A stretch of 64,000 bases of DNA from Rhizobium sp. P38BS-XIX (GCF_012641435.1 NZ_JABAIJ010000001.1:248001-312000), one strand, 5' to 3'. Shown: positions 1 through 9,337, numbered from the stretch's first letter. Numbers and translations: made by a program. The notes: a model not told the origin generated them from the sequence alone.

Positions 1-1
1 G

Positions 2-1180
2 ATCATCGCAGCCAAGCCGCATGTCTTCGACGGCATGCTGGATCCGAGCCTGATGGCCGAACTGCCGACGCGCGATTATCTCGCCGAGCGCCTCAGAAAC
101 TTCCTCGCTCCCGCAAGGCACTATGAGGAAACACTCGATCTGCTGCGCATCTTCGCTTCCGAGCAGCGCTTTTTGATCGGTATCCGCCTTCTGACAGGCG
201 CGATCGGCGGCACCATGGCTGCCCGCGCCTTTACCTATCTTGCCGATCTGATCGTCGAGGCGGCACTGGATGCGGTCATGAAGGAAATCCGGGCAGCGCA
301 CGGCGAATATCCTGGTGGCCGCATCGCCGTCGTCGGCATGGGCAAGCTCGGCAGTTTCGAACTTTCGGCAGGCTCCGACATCGATATCATTTTGCTCTAT
401 GACTACGACGACACGGCAGGCGAATCCTCAGGGCCGAAGCCGCTCGATGCAACACGTTATTTTACGCGCATCACCCAGCGCCTCATCGCCGCCCTCTCGG
501 CGCCGACGGCCGAGGGCGTGCTGTATGAAGTTGACATGCGCTTGCGACCCTCAGGCAACAAGGGCCCGGTCGCCACGCGCATCAATTCCTTCGAAAAATA
601 CCAGCGCGAAGAGGCGTGGACCTGGGAGCATATGGCCCTGTCTCGCGCTCGCCTGATCCGCGGTGACGATCAGTTGACGCTGGATGCGGAGCGCATCATC
701 GGCGAAATCCTTTCCTCGAAGCGGGATGTCGGCAAGATCGCTAAGGATGTGCATGAAATGCGCATGCTGATCGAACAGGAGAAGCCGCCCGAAAGCATCT
801 GGGATTTGAAGCTGATCCCCGGCGGCCTGATCGATATCGAATTCATCGCGCAATATTTGCGGCTGATCGCGCCGGCTCGTGGCGTCGGGATCGATGCAAA
901 TGGCCTCAGCACGGCTGAAGCGCTGAAATTGCTTGGCGGCAGCCTGATGGATCGCAATGATCTGGATCTCTGCCTGGAGGCTCTGCAGCTCTACACGGAA
1001 GTGTCGCAGCTGATCCGCCTTTGCATCGACGGCATTTTCGATCCGAAGAATACGCCCGCCGGCCTGATCGAACTCGTCTGCCGTGCTGGTGATTGCCCTG
1101 ATATCAGGACGCTGGAAGCGGAGCTGAAGCGGCTGTCTAAGGCGGTCCGGAAGATATTTCAGGCGACAGTCGGGCGCTGA
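2..1180 (+). CDS. glnE: Glutamine synthetase adenylyltransferase/deadenylase, C-terminal part (5' end outside window)
   Basis: This is the last 392 residues of GlnE, which adds AMP to glutamine synthetase and removes it in response to PII, so tuning nitrogen assimilation. The reading frame is open from base 2, and the full protein is usually about 950-980 residues. The visible part holds a nucleotidyltransferase core, with GKLGSFELSAGSDIDI around residues 114-129 and downstream acidic and arginine residues (YEVDMRLRPSG). By position this is the C-terminal domain that carries the adenylylating activity. A helical PII-responsive tail follows (GGLIDIEFIAQYL). The stop codon lies 22 bp inside the 3' end of the convergent histidine kinase gene. 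The identification is firm. Only the missing N-terminal deadenylase half cannot be judged. Confidence 0.95.
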   Translation: MIAAKPHVFDGMLDPSLMAELPTRDYLAERLRNFLAPARHYEETLDLLRIFASEQRFLIGIRLLTGAIGGTMAARAFTYLADLIVEAALDAVMKEIRAAHGEYPGGRIAVVGMGKLGSFELSAGSDIDIILLYDYDDTAGESSGPKPLDATRYFTRITQRLIAALSAPTAEGVLYEVDMRLRPSGNKGPVATRINSFEKYQREEAWTWEHMALSRARLIRGDDQLTLDAERIIGEILSSKRDVGKIAKDVHEMRMLIEQEKPPESIWDLKLIPGGLIDIEFIAQYLRLIAPARGVGIDANGLSTAEALKLLGGSLMDRNDLDLCLEALQLYTEVSQLIRLCIDGIFDPKNTPAGLIELVCRAGDCPDIRTLEAELKRLSKAVRKIFQATVGR

Positions 1181-3486
1181 TCGGGAATGCGGATGGAAAT
1201 GACCGTGCCGGTGCCCTCGCGGGAGCGGATGCGCATCCGCCCTTGATGCAGCGCGGTCAGCGAGCGGGAGATCGCAAGGCCAAGGCCGGAGCCTCCCTTG
1301 CTTTTCGCATATTGGCTTTGCACCTGCTCGAACGGCTGGCCAATCTTGCTGAGGGCCGATTTGGGAATGCCGATGCCGGTATCGGCGATGACGAGCATGA
1401 CGGAATCGTCGACCCGGCGGGTGCGAACCGCGATGCGACCGCCGTCATTGGTAAATTTCACCGCGTTGGAAAGCAGGTTGAGCACGATCTGCTTCATGGC
1501 GCGCCGATCGGCATCGAGCTTGATATCGGCAGAGATGGACTGCTCGACGAGAATGTTCTTCTGCGCGGCGGGAACGCGGGTTAGCCGCAGGCATTCCTCG
1601 ATCAATGGTGCCAGGTCGACCTGCTCGCAGTGCAGCTTGATGTGGCCCGCCTCGATCTTCGACATGTCGAGAATGTCGTTGATGACGTTCAGCAGGTGCT
1701 TGCCGCTGTCATGGATATCCCGGGCATATTCATTGTATCGCGCCGAACCGAGCGGGCCGAACATCTGGTCTTGCAGAATTTCCGAGAAGCCGAGAATGGC
1801 GTTGAGCGGCGTTCGCAGCTCGTGCGACATGTTGGCGAGGAACTCCGATTTCGCCCGGTTGGCGGCCTCGGCGCGTTCTTTTTCGGCGAGGTAGTTGGTG
1901 TTCGCGGTGGAAAGCTCCGCCTTCTGTCGTTCCAGAATTTGCCGCGATGCGGAGAGATCGTTGATCGTCGCCATCAGGCGTCGCTCGGATTCGCGCAGGC
2001 GCTCCTGGTTGCGCTTCAGCTGCGTGATGTCGGTGCCGACCGAGACGAGGCCGCCATCGCGCGTGCGGCGTTCGTTGATCTGCAACCAGCGCTCGTCGGC
2101 GAGCTGGACTTCGGTCGTCTGCGAATGGTTGGAGCGGCCAGGATCGACGATGCGACGCTCGATGACGGGGCGCGCTGCAGCGGCATTGACGACGGCACGT
2201 TCGGTGCCTGGCACCAGCACCTTGTCGGGCAGGCCGTAAGCCTGCTGGAAGTGGGCATTGCACATCACAAGCCGATCATTCTTGTCCCAGAGCACGAAGG
2301 CTTCCGAGGTGCATTCGATGGCGTCTGCGAGACGCTGATCGGCTTCCGCATAACGCTGGGCCAGCCGATGCTGCTCGGTGACGTCCATGGCAATGCCGAT
2401 CATGTGCACCCGGCCGGAATTGGTGCGGATGATCTGAGCGCGGGCACGCATCCAGACGTAATGACCCTTGGCATGACGGATGCGCAGGATCTGATCCACC
2501 TGACCTGCACTGCCGCGCGAGACCGAGCGGGCCAATATGTTCAGGCTGCTATCGTCCGGGTGCATCAGCCGCGCGGCATCCGTGAAGGCAAGCGGCTTGT
2601 CGGCCGCCGGTAAGCCGAGCATGTCGTACATCGACCGCGACCAGAAGAATTTGCGGCTGGCGAAATCGAAATCCCATAGGCCGCAGCGCCCGCGCGACAG
2701 CGCCGTCTCGACGCGCATGTTGGATTCAAGGAAGATCTCGTCGGCGTCGCGTGCGCGCTTTACCTGAGTGTAGTAGGCGTAAAGAATGACCAGCAGGATG
2801 GAGGAAATGCCGGCAAAGAGCGTGACGTTGAGCGTCAGCTCGTCGCGCCAGAGCTTGTCGATCTGCTCCATCGAGGCTGCGGAGAGGACGAAATCGCCCT
2901 TGTCGCCGACGAGCGAGATCGCCGCGTAGTAGGGCGCTCCATCGATCATCGTTTCGATCACGTCGGCATGGTCGCCGAAACTCCGGATAGCCGATACTTC
3001 GGGAAAGAAATCGGAGATCAGCATGCCGATATAGGCTGAGCCGGCGGCCGACGAGCCGAAGACGCGACCGCTCGACTGGACGAGCAGAACGAACGCGCCG
3101 TTGTCGAGCCGGTCCTGTGGCAGATAGGTCGCGAGCTTACGCTCGGCAGCGCCCCGGTTGCCGGCTTGAAAAAGACTGGCGTCGTTTGAAAACGCGGCTG
3201 CCGCTGCCGCGATGGAAAGCGAGGTCGCGCGTCTTGCGGACGCTGCCATGCGGCCGTGCTCCGTCACCATCCCGAAGAAGTGCGAGGCGGCAACGACCAT
3301 CAGGAAAGAGACGATCAGAACGGGAATGATGCGCTTGAGGATATGTTCGGTTTGTGGGAACCGGCGCGAGATCGTCTCGACCCGTACTCCGGTTCGATCA
3401 GTTACGCCGCTGTGCCAGGATTTCAGACCGTCGAAATTAACACGCAGCCGTCCATCGGCCGCGGTTGCCCGCCGCACGTCCACCAT
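1159..3486 (-). CDS. Membrane-bound PAS-domain sensor histidine kinase (PleC/DivJ-like)
   Basis: The 775-residue protein has two membrane segments (about 52-74 and 217-240) that frame a periplasmic sensor region. Two PAS-like segments follow (about 255-370 and 385-490), then a short coiled coil and a HisKA/HATPase core. The H-box NMSHELRTPLNAILGFSE, with the phosphorylated His near 553, the N-box NLLSNAVKF, and the G-boxes DTGIGIP and GGSGLGLA are all intact. There is no receiver domain, so phosphate must go to a separate response regulator. The H-box and the C-terminal sequence resemble the PleC/DivJ kinases that set cell polarity through DivK and PleD. The position next to glnE also fits what I recall of PleC in relatives. 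The PleC identity is an inference. The ATG at 3486 is used, with a purine-rich GAGGGA upstream. Confidence 0.85.
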   Translation of the reverse strand: MVDVRRATAADGRLRVNFDGLKSWHSGVTDRTGVRVETISRRFPQTEHILKRIIPVLIVSFLMVVAASHFFGMVTEHGRMAASARRATSLSIAAAAAAFSNDASLFQAGNRGAAERKLATYLPQDRLDNGAFVLLVQSSGRVFGSSAAGSAYIGMLISDFFPEVSAIRSFGDHADVIETMIDGAPYYAAISLVGDKGDFVLSAASMEQIDKLWRDELTLNVTLFAGISSILLVILYAYYTQVKRARDADEIFLESNMRVETALSRGRCGLWDFDFASRKFFWSRSMYDMLGLPAADKPLAFTDAARLMHPDDSSLNILARSVSRGSAGQVDQILRIRHAKGHYVWMRARAQIIRTNSGRVHMIGIAMDVTEQHRLAQRYAEADQRLADAIECTSEAFVLWDKNDRLVMCNAHFQQAYGLPDKVLVPGTERAVVNAAAARPVIERRIVDPGRSNHSQTTEVQLADERWLQINERRTRDGGLVSVGTDITQLKRNQERLRESERRLMATINDLSASRQILERQKAELSTANTNYLAEKERAEAANRAKSEFLANMSHELRTPLNAILGFSEILQDQMFGPLGSARYNEYARDIHDSGKHLLNVINDILDMSKIEAGHIKLHCEQVDLAPLIEECLRLTRVPAAQKNILVEQSISADIKLDADRRAMKQIVLNLLSNAVKFTNDGGRIAVRTRRVDDSVMLVIADTGIGIPKSALSKIGQPFEQVQSQYAKSKGGSGLGLAISRSLTALHQGRMRIRSREGTGTVISIRIPDQRPTVA

Positions 3487-3713
3487 CGCTTTAGCCTGTC
3501 CCTCGTGTGATTCGCTGCGCCGCTCGCCCGAATCTACCCTAATGAATCATTCGCGATTCGCCTTGTCCAGAGGGCTCGGTAAAACTTTCTTAACCATATG
3601 GTATTTAAGCATATTCAATACACGCAACAGTAAGTTGCATACTGTCGGGACTCGCGGAGGCTGAAAAGGCGGTGCAAATCAGCCGCTGTGACCTGAGCCG
3701 GCTGGAGCCCAAA
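3487..3713. other. Intergenic region upstream of the kinase gene and downstream of pepN
   Basis: About 230 bp that should carry the promoter of the minus-strand kinase. The stretch around 3580-3650 is AT-rich compared with its surroundings. No clear terminator hairpin for pepN was seen. Confidence 0.5.
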
Positions 3714-6362
3714 TCACTCCTTCAGAATTCGCTCCACGATATCGCGAACATCGGTGGAAAGATTGCCGCTGCGCTCGATGCGAACGAGGGCGGAGCGTGC
3801 ATGATCGGCGCGGACGTGTTCCAGCAGCCGCCAGGAGCGCATTGACGTCAGAATGCGGGCGGCAAGCTGCGGATTGCGCTGGTCGATATCGAGGATTTCA
3901 TCCGCAAGGAAGTCGTAGCCGGCGCCGTCGGCGCGGCCGAAGCCGGTCGGATTGCCGAAGACGAAGGTGCCGAGCACGGCCCGCACGCGGTTCGGGTTGC
4001 TGCGCTTGAACAGCGGCGTTTCCATGAGCTGTCGGATGCGGTCGAGCGCGCCTGGTCCTGGGATTCCGGCCTGTATGGCGAACCATTTGTCGACGACAAG
4101 CGCGTTGTCGGCAAAGCGATCGCGGAAATGCTGCAACGCGGTTGCTGTCTCGGTCGTGTCGGGAAAGCGGTGAGCGAGAATGGTCAGCGCCGCGCTAAGG
4201 TCGGTCATATTGTTGGCCGCGTCGTAAGCCGCCTTGGCTCTCGTCGGCGTCTCATCGAGCTGCGAGAGATAGCTTAGGGCGGCGTTTCGAAGAGCCCTTC
4301 GGCCCGCGCTAGCCGCGTCCGGGCTAAAGAGACCTTCCGTCCGCATGCCGTCATAGAGCGCCACGAAGATATCCTTGCCGGCTTCGGCAATCTGCTTGAG
4401 GATCGCCTGACGAGCCGCATGGATGGCATCGGGATCGTTGTCGCCGCCAAGCTCACGGCCGATATCGGCCTCGCTTGGCAAGGCGAGGGCCTGTGCACGG
4501 AAAGCCGGCTCAAGCCTGTCGTCGCTGGCCGCCGCCAGCAAGGCGTCGATGAATGCGGGGTCGCAGGTGATTGCCGAACCCTGACGCGCATCGCGCGCTG
4601 CCTGCAGCAGATTGGGAAGGCCAAGGTCGATCAAAGCTTGCCAGCGAGCGAAGTGATCGGCCTCATAGCGTGCGATCAGTGCCAGGTCGCGGGCACTTTG
4701 ATTGAACTGCAGATTGATCGGCGTCGAGAAGCTGCGGTTGAGCGAGAGAACCGGTCGTGATGGGATGCCGTGGAAGACGACCGTCTGCGCCTTCTGCGTG
4801 AGATGAAGCACGTCGTCGTTCAGTTCAGCGCCGCTGACGGAGGCCGGTGCGATCATGCTGCCGTCTTCCGCGAGCAGCGCCATGCGCAGCGGAATATGCA
4901 TCGCTGCCTTGTTGGCCTGTCCCGGCGTTGCCGGCACCATCTGCTCGAGCGACAGCGTAAAGGTCTTGGCGTCGGCGTCATAATTGCCGGAGGCCGTCAC
5001 CAGAGGCGTGCCGGCCTGGTGATACCACAGCGAAAACTGCGCGAGATCGCGACTGCTCACATCTTCGAAGCATTTGACGAAATCCTCGATCGTCACAGCC
5101 TGCCCGTCGTGCCGGTCGAAGTAGAGATCCATCCCCTTCTTGAACAGCTCGCGGCCGAGCAGCGTCGCGATCATGCGCGTGACTTCGCTGCCCTTCTCAT
5201 AGACTGTCGTCGTATAGAAGTTGTTGATTTCGCGATACTTTGTCGGACGTACCGGATGGGCCAGCGGACCGCTATCCTCCGGGAACTGCTCGGATTTCAG
5301 ATGGCGCACTTCGGCGATGCGCTTGACCGGGCGCGACCGCTGGTCGGCCGAAAACTCGTGATCGCGGTATACAGTCAGGCCTTCCTTGAGGCAGAGCTGG
5401 AACCAGTCGCGGCAGGTGATGCGATTGCCGGTCCAGTTGTGAAAATATTCATGCGCGATGATGGCTTCGATATTGGCATAATCGGCATCGGTCGCCGTTT
5501 CCGGGTCGGCGAGAACATACTTGTCGTTGAAGACGTTGAGACCCTTGTTCTCCATCGCCCCCATGTTGAAGTCCGACACGGCGACGATCATGAAGATATC
5601 GAGATCGTATTCGCGGCCGAACCGCTCTTCGTCCCACTTCATCGAACGCTTCAGGGCGTCCATTGCGTATGTTGCACGCGGTTCCTTGCCGTGTTCGACA
5701 TAGATCTTCAGCGCAACTTCTCGGCCGGACATCGTGGTGAACGTATCTTCGACAACACCAAGATCGCCCGCAACGAGCGCGAAGAGATAGCTCGGCTTCG
5801 GATGCGGATCGAACCAGGCGGCGAAGTGCTTACCTTCGCCATAGCCGGCGCCGCCGAGGAAGTTACCGTTCGACAGGAGAAGCGGATTGCTATCCTTGTC
5901 GGCGATGATGTTGACGGTATAGGGCGCCAGAACATCCGGGCGGTCGGGGAAATAGGTAATGCGCCGGAAGCCTTCGGCCTCGCATTGCGTGCAATAGATG
6001 CCGCCGGTGCGATAAAGGCCCATCAACTGCGTGTTGGCCTCGGGGTTGATGATCGTCGTGATGGTCAGCTCGAAGGGCACGCTTTCCGGCAGGTCGCGGA
6101 CGGTCAAGCCGTCGGGCGTGGCGTCGTATTGCGCGGCCGGGATTTCATTCTGGTCGAGCAGCAATCCCGAAAGAACCAGTTCATCGCCATCGAGCACGAG
6201 CGCTGCTTTCGGGTCGGTGCCTTCACGACGATGAAAGATCAGCCGCGCCTCGACCTTGGTCTCGGTGGGATGCAAATCAAAGGTAAGATCGACGCGTTCC
6301 AGAACGAAGTCGGTGGGACGATAGTCTGCCAGAGAAATGATCTGGCCGGTGTCTGTGCGCAT
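3714..6362 (-). CDS. pepN: Aminopeptidase N (M1 family zinc metallopeptidase)
   Basis: The 882-residue protein releases N-terminal amino acids from peptides in the cytoplasm. It has the two M1 signatures: the exopeptidase motif GAMENKG near residue 267, and the zinc site HEYFHNW near 301 with the third ligand Glu in the downstream KEGLTVYRD. The length matches the proteobacterial PepN type, including the long C-terminal helical domain. There is no signal peptide. The ATG at 6362 follows a normal leader and the next usable start is far inside. The gene stands alone, upstream of the kinase gene and on the same strand, with a 227-bp gap. No oddities were seen. Confidence 0.96.
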   Translation of the reverse strand: MRTDTGQIISLADYRPTDFVLERVDLTFDLHPTETKVEARLIFHRREGTDPKAALVLDGDELVLSGLLLDQNEIPAAQYDATPDGLTVRDLPESVPFELTITTIINPEANTQLMGLYRTGGIYCTQCEAEGFRRITYFPDRPDVLAPYTVNIIADKDSNPLLLSNGNFLGGAGYGEGKHFAAWFDPHPKPSYLFALVAGDLGVVEDTFTTMSGREVALKIYVEHGKEPRATYAMDALKRSMKWDEERFGREYDLDIFMIVAVSDFNMGAMENKGLNVFNDKYVLADPETATDADYANIEAIIAHEYFHNWTGNRITCRDWFQLCLKEGLTVYRDHEFSADQRSRPVKRIAEVRHLKSEQFPEDSGPLAHPVRPTKYREINNFYTTTVYEKGSEVTRMIATLLGRELFKKGMDLYFDRHDGQAVTIEDFVKCFEDVSSRDLAQFSLWYHQAGTPLVTASGNYDADAKTFTLSLEQMVPATPGQANKAAMHIPLRMALLAEDGSMIAPASVSGAELNDDVLHLTQKAQTVVFHGIPSRPVLSLNRSFSTPINLQFNQSARDLALIARYEADHFARWQALIDLGLPNLLQAARDARQGSAITCDPAFIDALLAAASDDRLEPAFRAQALALPSEADIGRELGGDNDPDAIHAARQAILKQIAEAGKDIFVALYDGMRTEGLFSPDAASAGRRALRNAALSYLSQLDETPTRAKAAYDAANNMTDLSAALTILAHRFPDTTETATALQHFRDRFADNALVVDKWFAIQAGIPGPGALDRIRQLMETPLFKRSNPNRVRAVLGTFVFGNPTGFGRADGAGYDFLADEILDIDQRNPQLAARILTSMRSWRLLEHVRADHARSALVRIERSGNLSTDVRDIVERILKE

Positions 6363-6854
6363 GGTCTATCCTGATGAGGCTTATGCTGTTCGGGTGAAGT
6401 CCGAAACATGGGCTCCGGCTGAAAGTGGCGGCATCATTACATCGAAATCTGAACCAAAGTTAAAGTCATATCATTCTATAGAAATGTTTTGTTATGGCAC
6501 GGCAAGTATTCGCTCGACGCTCGATCGCCTAGTTTGTGAAAGCATTCGTCACGGGTGCGTATTCGGTCAATTTCCAGTCAATTAACGTGTGAATTTAACG
6601 GCTATCCTGCTCGTCGTTTCCACGCGTGCAGCCGGATGATCATCGATCTGCTACGTCTAAAGATATGCTCTTCGATGAAAGAAACAGTTACTTAAAGTAA
6701 ATTATTTGTTTAACCTCTTGCGTTAAAAGGGCAGGTGCAATCTCATAGCATGCTATGAGATGTCGGAATTATGATCGATTCCGGTGACGTTGTTCACAAA
6801 AATAAAACATCCTCCTTTTTTGATGATTGATAAGGGCACCCCAAGGAGGCCCGA
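6363..6854. other. Divergent AT-rich intergenic region between pepN and the 6855 gene
   Basis: About 490 bp with no supportable gene. It must carry the pepN promoter (minus) and the promoter of the plus-strand gene at 6855. It holds a perfect 22-bp palindrome at 6740-6761, listed separately. The rest is AT-rich, with T/A runs near 6690-6715. Confidence 0.6.
6740..6761. promoter_or_regulatory. Perfect 22-bp palindrome, candidate operator
   Basis: ATCTCATAGCA is followed directly by its exact reverse complement TGCTATGAGAT. It lies about 95 bp upstream of the TTG start at 6855, with no T-run after it, so a DNA-binding site is more likely than a terminator. The regulator is unknown. The adjacent helix-turn-helix-like protein is one candidate. 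Confidence 0.5.
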
Positions 6855-7730
6855 TTGAGCTTTTCTATCGAGCAACTTGCTCGCCATCCCAAATTCGTGA
6901 CGTCTCTGCGCTTTCTGGCCGAGGCGCTGCGGAACCGTTACGATAACGGGCCGAGAATTGCGCGCATGCTTGCCTCGCATCAGCGTTGGCTTTTGACGCA
7001 GACGGCCTATGCACTTCATCTCGAGTACGATCCGGCCGTACCCGGCTCGGGGCTGACCGTCGTCGGTCTGCGCGATATGATCACGCATTACCGCATCGCC
7101 AGCCGCAATACGGTGCTGAGCTTTATCGATGAGCTGCTCACCTATCGTTTTCTGATGATAGCTAATGGCCCGACGCGGCGTCCGCGCCGCTATGTACCGG
7201 CCGAAATCAGTCACACGGCGATGTTCGGCTGGTATCTGCACAATCTGGCCGCACTCGATCTGCTCGATAATGGCGGCCGTGCGGCAGCCTTGGCCGCCGC
7301 GCCGACGCTGATGGATATCGCGCAGCCACGCATGGCCCGTCATTGCCTCGATACGGAAGTGTGGCGTGAGCCACCGGAATGTGTGGGTCTGTTTCTCTGG
7401 ACGGAAGCCGGCGGCCTGGTGGTCGACTATATCATGTCGCAGTTGCAGCTGGACGACGATTCGAGCGCCCGCATCGAGGTCGGCCGGGTGGATGCCCGCG
7501 CTCTCGCCGCGCACTTCATGATATCGCGCACGCATCTGCAGCGGTTGCTGCGCAAATCCGCCGAGCGCGGCGATATCGGTTGGCATGACGAGACCAAGAA
7601 GACGCGCATGTGGATATCGCGTGATTTCCTGGAGCAGTATTGTGTCTGGCAGGCGGTGAAGCTGGCGGCGGTCGACGAAGCATTCGAGTGGGCGCAGGCG
7701 ACGACTGGCCACCTCGGTCTCAAGGCATAA
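6855..7730 (+). CDS. Uncharacterised helix-turn-helix-like protein, possible regulator
   Basis: I do not recognise this 291-residue protein. It is soluble, with no signal peptide or membrane segment. Near residues 216-240 the pattern VDARALAAHFMISRTHLQRLL reads like a helix-turn-helix, and an earlier stretch (VGLRDMITHYRIASRNTVLSF, about 75-95) has a similar look. It may therefore carry two winged-helix units, as some duplicated DNA-binding proteins do. The start is TTG, chosen because a strong AAGGAGG sits five bases before it and no ATG is close. It faces away from pepN and follows the 22-bp palindrome. A regulatory role is an inference from the helix pattern only. Confidence 0.7.
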   Translation: MSFSIEQLARHPKFVTSLRFLAEALRNRYDNGPRIARMLASHQRWLLTQTAYALHLEYDPAVPGSGLTVVGLRDMITHYRIASRNTVLSFIDELLTYRFLMIANGPTRRPRRYVPAEISHTAMFGWYLHNLAALDLLDNGGRAAALAAAPTLMDIAQPRMARHCLDTEVWREPPECVGLFLWTEAGGLVVDYIMSQLQLDDDSSARIEVGRVDARALAAHFMISRTHLQRLLRKSAERGDIGWHDETKKTRMWISRDFLEQYCVWQAVKLAAVDEAFEWAQATTGHLGLKA

Positions 7731-7832
7731 TTCGATTTGAAAATGCCGGGTCTCAGGCCCGGCTATCGGCGTTCATCGACGCGAAAACGCAGCTAGATCA
7801 GGAAGCGCGTTTCACCCAGGGTCTCTGTTCGT

Positions 7833-7997
7833 TTAGAGCGGAATGCCAACAGCTGCTGCACGTGCAGGGGTCGCATCGCGGCAGTCATCGGCGCGCAGAT
7901 TGCGGGCGCGCTCGAACTCCTCGGCCGCCCGTACGGCAGACCCGATATGGCCGACAGAATCGATAAGAGAGATAAGCGAACGCAAACCGGAAGACAT
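7833..7997 (-). CDS. Very small hypothetical protein (54 aa)
   Basis: An ATG at 7997 opens a 54-codon frame ending in TAA at 7833. The product begins MSSGLRSLISLIDSVGHIG and has a basic and acidic middle (EEFERARNLRADD). It starts like an amphipathic helix and lacks a signal peptide. AGGA lies about 10 bases before the ATG. Its composition and size resemble the short Arg-rich proteins common in Rhizobiaceae (DUF1127-like), but the usual DUF1127 ending is not present. It follows another tiny gene on the same strand. It is accepted on codon use and ribosome site only. Confidence 0.5.
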   Translation of the reverse strand: MSSGLRSLISLIDSVGHIGSAVRAAEEFERARNLRADDCRDATPARAAAVGIPL

Positions 7998-8059
7998 CGT
8001 ATAATTCCTGGAAGATAGTCAGTATGACTTGCATCGGCGCGTTCTCCGCGCCGGATGGG

Positions 8060-8251
8060 TCAATAGGCGCGGAAATCCGCAAAGAGTGCGGCCGGGCGGC
8101 CAATGCGGGCCGAAATGCCGGTGCCGCGGGCAGTCATCTGCTCATTGGCAGCGATGCCGAGATTGCGATGTCCACTGATGGCGCGCACAGGCGTGATGGC
8201 GCGGCGCAGTGTATCAAACCCGCAATGGATAGGACGAAATTGTGCGGTCAT
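8060..8251 (-). CDS. Very small hypothetical basic protein (63 aa)
   Basis: A 63-codon frame starts at an ATG at 8251, preceded by AAGGAACC at normal spacing, which makes this start better than the in-frame upstream one at 8344. The product is Arg/Ala-rich (DTLRRAITPVRAISGHRN) with no membrane segment or known motif. It lies 62 bp upstream of the 54-aa gene on the same strand, so the two may share a transcript. The function is unknown. Confidence 0.5.
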   Translation of the reverse strand: MTAQFRPIHCGFDTLRRAITPVRAISGHRNLGIAANEQMTARGTGISARIGRPAALFADFRAY

Positions 8252-8391
8252 TGCCTTGGTTCCTTTCAAGATTCCTCCCAAGACACGAGTATATATTGCA
8301 GCGCAACATGAAATTCGCAATGCACAACGCCGGAACACTGCCATGCCGCAATTGCATGGCTATTGTCATGTTTCGTTAATCCTGGCGAAAA

Positions 8392-9282
8392 TCAGCCTAA
8401 TATTTCGGCGTCGATACGATTCTTGAACGCCATCAGATCGTTCCAGGCCAAGCGCTTATTGATTGGCGCTGTCAGCAATTCCTGCGGGTGAAGGCTGGCG
8501 ATTGCGGGAATTACCCGCCCAAGAATGCTGATTTCACGCCATTGTCCGCGCAGGCCATGGATGGTCTCGGCACTTCCGAAGAAGTGCCGGGCAGTGAAAT
8601 TACCGAGCAGCAGCAAGGCCTTAGGCTCGGCAAGCGCGATCTGGCGTTCTATGAACGGACGGCATATCTCGATTTCGGGCGCCGAGGGTGCGCGATTGCC
8701 CGGCGGACGCCAGGGGATCACGTTGGTGAGCAGGATATCGTCTCGCCGAAAACCAATAGCGGTCAGCATCTTGTTAAGCAGCTGCCCGGCGCGGCCCGCA
8801 AACGGCATTCCGTCGCGATCGTCGTCGGCGCTCGGCATCGGACCGATCACCATGATGCGCGCATCCGGCGTGCCGCTGGCAAAGATTGTCGAACGGGCGC
8901 TGTTCTTGAGATTGCAGGCATTGAAGGCCTCAAGAGCCGTCTTCAGCTCTCCAAGCGAGCGTGCGCTTTCCGCCGCGAATCGCGCTTGTTCCACTGCTTG
9001 CTCATCGGGAATGGCCGGTGCGTTGCGTGGTGGAGGAGGGGGCGGTGCGGCGGCCGCAGGCTTTGCGGCCTGGCGCCGCTCGGGTTGCGCGCGAGCCGCC
9101 GCCGTGGGTGTCTCGGATCGAGGCTGTGACGCCCGCGCGCCTTGCCTTGCCGCGCGCATCGCCTCGAATTCGGCGAAGCGATCCACCGGCTCGTCTTCCA
9201 GCAGCCAATCGACGCCGGAATCCGCATGGAAATGCAGAAGGGCGGCAAGTTCGGCCGGTGTAAGGTCGCTGGCGGAAATCAT
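8392..9282 (-). CDS. Uracil-DNA glycosylase family protein (family 4-like)
   Basis: The 296-residue protein has a Pro/Ala-rich linker (about 50-90) and then a uracil-DNA glycosylase fold, which would remove uracil from DNA. Visible family features are DGMPFAGRAGQLLNKML (about 154-170), LTNVIPWRPPGNR, the ALLLLGNFTARHF strand and SLHPQELL near the end. The first family-4 motif, normally GE(A/G)PG, reads GPMPS here, and only one of the usual N-terminal iron-sulfur cysteines is evident (FNACNL). It may be a diverged subgroup with altered activity. The ATG at 9282 gives the standard N-terminus. It lies downstream of the Hsp70-like gene on the same strand, 55 bp away. Confidence 0.85.
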   Translation of the reverse strand: MISASDLTPAELAALLHFHADSGVDWLLEDEPVDRFAEFEAMRAARQGARASQPRSETPTAAARAQPERRQAAKPAAAAPPPPPPRNAPAIPDEQAVEQARFAAESARSLGELKTALEAFNACNLKNSARSTIFASGTPDARIMVIGPMPSADDDRDGMPFAGRAGQLLNKMLTAIGFRRDDILLTNVIPWRPPGNRAPSAPEIEICRPFIERQIALAEPKALLLLGNFTARHFFGSAETIHGLRGQWREISILGRVIPAIASLHPQELLTAPINKRLAWNDLMAFKNRIDAEILG

Positions 9283-9337
9283 GGAGCAACTCTAGCCAAA
9301 GCGGCGCGAGAACGAAAGGGCAGGGTGGGCGGCTATC

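Noticed and set aside
4770..6374. A 534-codon plus-strand frame opposite pepN
   Set aside because: It is the complement-strand shadow of pepN, rich in Arg and Gly without any coherent motif.
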